Shown here: piece after piece, positions 57,257 to 64,000 of the stretch
How the letters are laid out: every line of letters starts with the position of its first letter
Numbering within the stretch: the first letter of the stretch is position 1
Origin: Yamagishiella unicocca
Lineage: Eukaryota; Chlorophyta; Chlorophyceae; Chlamydomonadales; Volvocaceae
Assembly: GCA_003116995.1 (NCBI GenBank)
Contig: BDSL01000005.1
Span: 806,001 to 870,000 of the forward strand
Reading direction: 5' to 3'
Length of the DNA: 64,000 nucleotides
Made by a program: the position numbers and the translations under genes
The notes under the pieces: model-generated
Seen by the model: only the letters and a program-made list of their open reading frames with translations
What the model was told of the DNA's origin: nothing
Databases searched by the model: none

Positions 57257-60200
57257 TCACATCCAGTCGTCGGTTCCCCTGGCCGCGGCCTCCGTCTTGG
57301 CCTTCCGCCGCGCCTTCTTGTTCGTATGGGTGAGGTCGCGAACCGCTGCCGACGCCTCGGCTTCCCGCTCGGATCTCGCGCCCTTCTCGTAGGAGACCTT
57401 GCGCCTGGGAGCGTGGGGTGTGGGGCCGTACGGCGATGGTTGTGGTGGTTGTGGTTGTTGAGATTGGGTTTTTTCCTTAAACCCCCCACACACCTCGCAC
57501 CTTGCAATAGCACGCACACGAACAAATACGCGCACCGGTATAATTTACGTTCCGCCGAGTTGCATACCCTCCCTCTCTCCCTCCCTCCCTCCCTCCCTTC
57601 CTGTCTCCCTCCCTCCCTCCCTGTCTCCCTCCCCGCACCTGCGCTCCTTGAACGGCTGCGGCTTCCTGGGCTCCACCAGTCCCCGCTGCTGCAGGCTCTT
57701 GAAGCGGTCCGCTGCCAGCATGGAGCAGGGCACCACCTGGCGCAGGCAGCCGGTCTTCTCGTCGGTGGTGAGCACCTGGAGGGCCGCGGAGGGGAGGCGG
57801 GGCGGATCAGCGACGTGGAGGAGAAGAAAGGATACAGGAGGACGAGGGAGGGCAAGGGAGGGAGGAGCGCGGCGGGAGGGACCAGGCGGCGAAATGCACA
57901 AACCAGGACGGAGCGACTAGTCGTGGCACACTCCCAACAAATGACAGCGCCCTGGCGGCCCGGGCTGCACGCTCGCCCCGCACCCACCAGCGCCACCCCC
58001 ACCCCATCACCCTTTATCGGTGCTCCACTAGGCTTCCAGCTCCTCTTCTCCCTCACGCGGCACATCAGTTCGGCGGCACATCTTCTTCCTCACCCACCCA
58101 CGAACCCACCTGCAGCGCCGGTGCCTCGAACCGCAGCCTGCCCAGGCGCGGGGGCTCCACCGCGGCCCGCTCCTCCCGGAGGGAGGCCATCCGCAGCCGC
58201 CGATCTTCCTGCGATCACGTGTTTCATGCGAATTTGCTTTGGCACGATCACCTAAACGTAATGCATGAGAAATTTAATCTATCAGAGCCGCACAACCTGC
58301 AAACTTCGACTCTGCTGACACAACTGCGGCTGCTGCCCGATGTATTAAGGAGGGGGGATCATCGTCTGCCTCCGACCCGCACCTCCGTTCCCCCACCACC
58401 TACCCGCCCCCGCGCCCCCCGCCGGTCGGCTCCCCCCTCCCCACCCCGCCAAGGCTATGCTCCAACGACATTACCCCAGTCGAGTTACCGCTTCTTATAC
58501 TTGGCCCCAATTCCCGCCATCGCCCCGCTGCACCTTTTCCCTCTCCTCCTCCAGCAGCTGCTCCTTCACCTCCCGCAGGGTGTGCAGCTCCCGCCGCTGA
58601 GCCTTGAGCCGCTTGCGCTCCGCCGCCTCCAACTCCTCCGCCTTGCGCCGGGCCTGGCGGGACGGGGTCACGGGGTGGGATCACGAGGTTTGGAGACGGG
58701 TATTTACGGACGCGCGGACGAGCAGGGCGAGCAGTTGGAGACGGGTTTCGGAGCTTGGCGGTCCATATAAGCCCCAGCCCGCAGTGCACCGTCGCACCGT
58801 GTTACGGCGACTCCTCCGAGCCACCCCTCTCACTTCCAGCGGTGTCCGACCGTCCGACCAAAGAAATCCCCCCTCACCCCGGTACCCCGGCACCCCATCG
58901 GTACCCCGGTACCCCATCGGTATCGCCCCAGCGCCGCACCGAACCAGCTCACCTCTTTGTTCCGGTCCTGGCGGCTCTTCTTCTCCGTCTTCTTGCGCCG
59001 CTTGCCGCCGCCCTCCTCATCCTCCTCGTCGTCGCCATCGCCCTCCGTCAACGCGATTGCGTTGGGGTCAGCCGCCGCGGCCCGCGCGCCCGGGTCCTGC
59101 CGCCCCTCCTCCCCGTCGTCGTCGCTGCCCGCCGCCTCAACCTGCGGCGGCTCGAGAGCAGGCGGCGACACCGCAAGTCCCGGATGAGCATCTCACCCGG
59201 AGAAATGCCACAAGCGGGTTTTACCCCCCTCGCCCCCTGCCTCCCTTACATCCCCTCCCAGCGTCCCCAACCCTCCCAGCCACCAGCCACCGGGCCCCCC
59301 GGCCCCCCAGGCCCCCGGCCCCCCAGGCCCCCGGCCCCCCAGGCCCCCGGCCCCCCAGCCCCCAGGCCCCCCAGCACCCCGCACCTGCAGCGCCTCCAGC
59401 TCGCTGAGCGGCCGCCCCTCCGTCGCGTCCACCTGGTCCGGCGGGGCTGTGGGCAGCAGCTCCTTGCGCAGCTCCTTACGCAGCTCGGAGGCCACCAACA
59501 GCGCCAGGGCGTCCTAGAGGGGGAGGCGGAGGGGGAGGGGGGGGGAGGGGGAGGGGGAGGGGGGGTGAGGAGGGCAGGCAGTGGGCGCGAGGTGGCGGGC
59601 GAGGGAGTGAGTCGGCAAGGTGGTGCCTCTGGCCCCCTGGAGTCGTGCTACAGCCAGTTTATTTCGCAGTCTACGTTTTACTGTTGTGCGAAGGCAGTAG
59701 ACTGAAGCGGCCCCATTGACCGTAAGGCCTCAGTGGCCCCAAGCCCTGCCTGTGCCATCAGGCCCTCCTGCCTCCTGCGATGCCCCGATCCACACGGATT
59801 CCCCAAAAACGATCCCCATCGGGCAGCCAATGGCGCCGACCCTTGCTGACCCTAGCCGACCCTAGCCGACGTGACCCAACCCGACCCAGCCTCAGCCTCG
59901 GCATTCCCCTGAACACGCCCTAAGCACATCCACACCTGGTGCTGCTCCGCGTCTGGGTTGAAGGAGCAGCCGGGCACGTCCACCGCCACCGCCCGCACCC
60001 GCGGAGGCGGCGGCGACCGGCGCAGCGGCTTGGCCGACGGACCCATCACACGCACCGCCGCCAGCGCCGCTGCCGACTTGTCCATGACCGCCTTCTTGGC
60101 CTTCTTCACCTTGCGGCCCTCCTGCTGCTGCTCGTGTCGTACCAGTGCCGTACTGCCCGGACCCGGCGCCGCCAACCCAAAGTCCTCATCCCCCCAAATG

Positions 60201-61589
60201 TCAAGCGGATGGTCGTCCTTGACGCTGCTGCGGCGCTTGCCGTTGACCGCCGCCACCGCCGAGCCCTTTGCCGCCGCCGCCGCGGGCTTTGGCTTGCGTA
60301 TCGGCGGCGGCAGGATCAGCGGCTTAGCCTTATGCGCCTCCGCTATGATCTCCTGCGATCGCAGCGGCCGCGCCGCCGCCTCCTCCCGCCGCCGCTTGGC
60401 CGGCCGCTTGCCGTCGGTCACCGCCGCTGCGCCCTCGGCATCTGCAGTCTGCGGTTCGGTTCGGTTCGGTTCGGTTCGGTTCGGTTCGGTTCGGTTCGGT
60501 TCAGTTCGGTTCAGTTCGGTTCGGTTCGGTTCGGTTCGGTTCGGTTCGGTTCGGTTCGGTTCGGTTCGGTTCGGTTGGGGTCGGGGCAATAGGGGGAGGC
60601 GCCAGAGGGCAGAGGGCTCGTTCAGAGCAGTGGAGGTACTGATTACACTCCCCCCGTACCCACCCGCCCTGTCCGGTTAACTCGCATGCCACGAGGACAT
60701 ACCGCGACCGCACTGTCCGGTCCCAAAACCGCCCCGCCCCCGTGGTTTCGGAGCGGTACCATTCCACCCCCTTGCGGTTTCGGAGCAGCAACAAATCCAA
60801 ATCCAAATCCACCCCCTTGTGGTTGTTTCGGAGCGGCACCACCCCAATCCCATGTGGTTTGGCAGCGGTTCCATCCCCCAGCCTCCAGCCCCCCCTCACC
60901 GTGTCGACGAAGAACAGCTGGTCATCCTTCAGCTCCTTGGCAGCTGGACCCCTGCGCTGCTGGTAGGTCTGCTCTTCGATGAAGGTCTCAACCTGATGGA
61001 GCGAAGGAAGCCAGGGGGTTTGGTCAAGGGAGGGAGGGACCAGGTGCGAAGAAGACGCGCCGGGGCCGGGAGAATGGGTGCGGCTTGGCTCGGTTGCGAA
61101 GCGCCAGGCCATGTTGCGTGGTGGGGGTGTGGATTGGGGCTAAGAAACCCAATTGAGGATCGTGGCCCCGGCTGCCAAACCGTTGAGGCGGCTGTCACAG
61201 CAGCGGAAGACGGCGGGAGTGTGGCTACGCTCCGCATTAGTCGCTGCTGAGATATTGCGCTTGAGAGAGGAGATGATAACATGTGGACCTGCTTTCGGCC
61301 GTTTTGGCTGTTGGCGGTAAGACGGCATCGCCCATGCACGCCAGCGAGCGCAACGCTTCGCGCTGAGGTTCGATGGACGCAATCTCATCGTGGATACGGA
61401 TGAATAGCAGGAACACAACCCAGGCGTGCGACACCCAAGCGCTGGAGCATGCCACTCACTGCGCCGCCGCATTCGGCGTAGCGCGCTCCGAAATCCGCCC
61501 CGAAGGGAAGCATCGCAACCCACCTCGCTTGCATCGATATTCTTCCTCCAAGCCTTCTTGCCCTTGCGGGATTTTGCCGGTGGTGCCAT
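57257..61589 (-). CDS. NOP53: ribosome biogenesis protein NOP53 (GLTSCR2/PICT1 homologue)
   Basis: A nucleolar 60S-assembly factor; in yeast Nop53 recruits the exosome helicase Mtr4 for 5.8S/ITS2 processing. The exons are 61589-61524, 60992-60900, 60448-59936, 59513-59385, 59141-58953, 58653-58534, 58208-58110, 57775-57639 and 57404-57257, all phase-consistent, giving 497 aa. Hallmarks: the start MAPPAKSRKGKKAWRKNID, then VETFIEEQTYQQRRG and DDQLFFVDT, all family-typical. Next come basic LRSQEIIAEAHKAKP, DIWGDEDFG, a Glu/Lys-rich coiled region (QRRELHTLREVKEQLLEE), LGRLRFEAPALQVLTTDEKTG and the basic C-terminus ending TDDWM. The DIWGDEDF segment lies where the arch-interacting motif region sits in yeast, but no exact LxxPD-type motif was verified. 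The start ATG heads the conserved motif; the divergent neighbour begins 575 bases away. Confidence 0.93.
57569..57634. repeat. (CCCT)n-type pyrimidine microsatellite in last NOP53 intron
   Basis: Imperfect CCCT/TCCC units adjoin the donor of the exon ending at 57639. Confidence 0.9.
59290..59378. repeat. C-rich minisatellite in NOP53 intron
   Basis: About five units of ccccggccccccagg next to the donor of the exon ending at 59385. Confidence 0.85.
59519..59566. repeat. (GGGGGA)n tract at a NOP53 3' splice site
   Basis: A purine tract on plus, hence pyrimidine-rich in the transcript. It forms the polypyrimidine region of the acceptor of the exon starting at 59513. Confidence 0.85.
60453..60577. 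repeat. (TTCGG)n pentanucleotide microsatellite
   Basis: About 25 units, two carrying TTCAG variants, end only a few bases from the 3' splice site of the NOP53 exon starting at 60448. In the transcript the array reads CCGAA. Confidence 0.95.
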
Positions 61590-62163
61590 GTTCGGCCTCG
61601 ACCCCTAAGTTCAGTGTACCTTTTTCCAAAGCAATACGTTTCTTAGTTTACAATTTATAAGATTAGCATGGATAGCATGGGAATTTAACGTATGTTTCCA
61701 GAATCCCTTGCAAATACCTGCTGTCGTTTGCGCCGTTCCCATGTTTAACGTCAGCCATTTTCCTCTGTTCACCCACATAATTGTTTAATGCTTCAACGTG
61801 CTCTCAGTTCATTTACAAAACAGCCTAAATCTACAGTCTTGGCCAAGTCCGGCCCACGGGACCACCTGCGCAACCTGAGCTGCAGCCACTATTTCACAGC
61901 CGAAGCCAACAAACCTGACGGCCGGTATCTGCAAGAAACAGGCAACGGCTACCCTTGATCGCTTGCGAGCGCCTCTCCCTACCCCGCAACGCTCGCGACG
62001 GCCACTGTGCGTAAACACCAGCAGCACCTCTCCTTGGATCAAGCAGATCAAGCAATTTGGTGCACGCTATCTTCATCTCGCATCGCGAGAGGGGCGCTCT
62101 TACCCTTCATTCCGCGCCGCTCCCGCCATTCCCTGCGCGAAGCCGCGTGCGGGTGCCGCAGCG
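61590..62163. promoter_or_regulatory. shared divergent promoter region, NOP53 / SPP
   Basis: 574 bases between two head-to-head start codons, AT-rich at 61610-61830. No clear TATA box was identified. Shared regulation is inferred from orientation only. Confidence 0.4.
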
Positions 62164-63972
62164 ATGTCGGCCGCCGGCGAAGTTGGCGGCAGCGGCTGCA
62201 ATGGCAGCAGCGGGCCTCTGCCGTTCTGGACGCGCTCTCAACCACCCCGGCTGGTTCTCGTGTCCGACCTGGTGCGTTAAAAGGGCCTGTTGCAGGGGGC
62301 GTCAAATAGCACACCTTCGCACCTGCCTTGCCGTACACAGCTGAGCCCCTCGGTGAGCAGCCGACCGGCCAACGCACCTGTACTACAGCCCTGACGTGGA
62401 GTAACGGTCCAACGAGGGTTCCGGACGTAACGATATCACTGTGCACGCCCTTCCTTGCCGCCACCGGTCGCCGCCATGCCGGCTGACCCCATCCCCAACT
62501 GACACCGTACGTACGGCGCCCCTCCGCCCAACTGCCCAACTACCATCGCCATGCTCGCCGCGCCAACCCACCCGTGGGGACGACCTGGCGTGCTTTCAGG
62601 ACCACACAATGGTGGGTCGCCATGGGCGTTTGCGCGAGAATCCGATCCACCCGCCGGCGCCCTGATACACACCAGGGACATCCCGCCACCCCTCCCGCCC
62701 CTCCGTCATCTCCCCCCCTCCCCCGCAGGTGCAAAATGAGGACCCCACCCACCGCCGCCAGCTGCTCTTTAACGCCGTGTGGCAGTCCGCAGCAGCCCCT
62801 GATAGCCTGCTGGTCTATTCCACCGGCCGCTCGCCGCGACTGTACCGGCAGCTATGGGTGGGTGGTGTGGGAGCTTCCGTAGTGGGATAAAGAGGCGACA
62901 AGCCGCGGACGTGCAGGGGGCTGGCGCGGGGTATCTGAAAGGGGACCTGAATGACCCGTGGGTCGGTGGCGTTCGGCGGGCGGGTGCGACGTGCGAGTTG
63001 CAGCTGATGAGCAAGTTACTGGACTGCCTACGGACTCCCGTAAGCATCCGGCAGACGGGGGGATGGGACCGGGCGGGAGGGATCAAGGGGCCGTGCGCTG
63101 ATGGGTGGACTGACTGACGCCACTGGTAACCGACGACTTCATTCCGTCGTCCTTGGTCGCACAGGAGGAAGCCCCGCTGCTGACGCCGTCCGTGCTTATC
63201 TGCTCCGTGGGCACGGAGATCTTCTACTTGGTTTCGGAGCCCGAGCCATCCGGCAAGGGTGGCGGCGGCGCAGCAGCGGCGGCGCAGGCGGCGGCGGCGG
63301 CGGGCCGAGCTCCGAAACCGTCGCGCTACGAGCCCGACGCCGAGTGGGAGGCGCTGTTGGACGTGGGCTGGGACCGGCAGCGGGTGCTGGAAGTGGCGGC
63401 CAGGTTCCCCGAGCTGAGACGGCAGGTGCGTGGGAAGTTGGGAGGCACGGCAGGAAGGGGGGCTGGAGCAGCCGCTCCACGTAGCAGCCAGCAGCCCCTG
63501 TGGACGCTGGGGGGTGTGATCGTGACGTCATTACCGGTGACATCCGCTGGTGTGCCGTACATTACCCAGGTTGACACCCGCTAACCGCTAACTGCTAACC
63601 GCTGACTGCTAACCGCTGACTGCGCGCTGCGCAGGTGGCCAGTGAGCAGCGGCGCCACAAGCTGAGCTTCCACCTGGGGGGCGAGCAGGCGGGAGGGGGT
63701 ACGGCAGGAGCGGAGGCGCCTGCCCGCGGTCCCGATCAGGTGCTGCGGGAGCTGCAGGTGCGGTGGGCGGGGTGGGCGGGCAGCTGGCGCGCAGCGGGCA
63801 GCGAGAGCCGAAATACCCAAGCGCCGAAGTGGCAAAACACACTCTTCCCCTCCACTTTACCGCCAGCTCCCAAATCCACACTTGTCCCATCACCACTACT
63901 ACTTATCCGCACCCCGGATCCCCCCATCGAGCCCCGCAGGAAGCCCTGAAGCAGGAGGGCTTGAAAAGCAAG
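62164..63972 (+). CDS. SPP: sucrose-6-phosphate phosphatase (SPP), N-terminal part, truncated by the window edge
   Basis: Catalyses the last step of sucrose synthesis, hydrolysing sucrose-6-phosphate to sucrose (HAD superfamily, cytosolic). Exons seen are 62164-62271, 62600-62611, 62729-62857, 63165-63425, 63635-63757 and 63940-63972, all phase 0. The gene continues past the right edge. Motif I is LVSDLDHTM: the nucleophile Asp ends exon 1 and the acid/base Asp is in a 12-nt micro-exon. HAD motif II is LLVYSTGRSPRLY. Then ICSVGTEI, EWEALLDVGWDR and RRHKLSFHL follow, in the order found in plant and cyanobacterial SPP. Gly/Ala-rich inserts sit after SVGTEI and after KLSFHL. The frame is open upstream of 62164, so a longer N-terminus is possible. 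Motifs III and IV and any C-terminal domain lie outside. Confidence 0.92.
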
Positions 63973-64000
63973 GTGCGTGGCGCTACGGAGGAGGACCGAA

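Noticed and set aside
1..64000. CRISPR arrays, bacterial operons, rRNA genes, complete transposons or viral genes
   Set aside because: None seen. Repeats are micro- or minisatellites or short interspersed motifs, and no reverse transcriptase, integrase or transposase motif was recognised on either strand.

Overview
The window looks like a nuclear-genome segment of a volvocine (chlamydomonadalean) green alga. It is GC-rich with strong GC3 bias. Its genes are split by many short GT-AG introns. It has Ala/Pro/Gly-rich low-complexity inserts, pyrimidine or simple-repeat tracts inside introns, a chloroplast-type CysT sulfate permease with an N-terminal transit peptide, and a plant-type DUF506 gene. 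Species cannot be named from the sequence. Most lines of any six-frame view are GC-bias shadows, so the gene models here were rebuilt by hand from splice sites and phase continuity. Layout from left to right: a CPBP intramembrane protease (minus, 471-2963) is divergent from a WBP11-like splicing factor (plus, 3382-6101). A decayed membrane-protein fragment (about 6.9-7.6 kb) is followed by a chloroplast sulfate permease SULP/CysT (minus, 7728-9034), then 2.3 kb without a gene. A large polytopic membrane protein ending in a class-3 lipase domain (minus, 11326-20054) contains an Ala-rich exon and one problematic TGA codon. After 2.5 kb without a convincing gene comes a family-31 glycosyltransferase (plus, 22786-28527). 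An S1-domain plastid protein resembling PTAC10 (minus, 30238-33593, 5' end unresolved) is divergent from a Ser/Thr kinase (plus, 35318-37269). A DUF506 gene (minus, 41053-42634) sits in a long, AT-richer, gene-poor stretch. Two tandem paralogues of an uncharacterised FemAB/GNAT-like family (plus, 46539-49884 and 51858-55700) follow, with the upstream copy showing signs of decay and a perfect 24-bp inverted repeat between them. NOP53 (minus, 57257-61589) is divergent from sucrose-6-phosphate phosphatase (plus, 62164 to beyond the window edge), which carries a 12-nt micro-exon. The genes do not form a pathway cluster. They are ordinary single-gene eukaryotic units, several in head-to-head pairs that probably share promoter DNA: CPBP/WBP11, PTAC10-like/kinase and NOP53/SPP. 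The most unusual content is the membrane-lipase architecture with its in-frame TGA, the decaying/intact tandem paralogue pair with long identical exon tracts, several families of short interspersed repeats that recur in introns and flanks of unrelated genes, and splice-site oddities (micro-exon, triplicated donor, repeat-derived donor, microsatellite against a 3' splice site).
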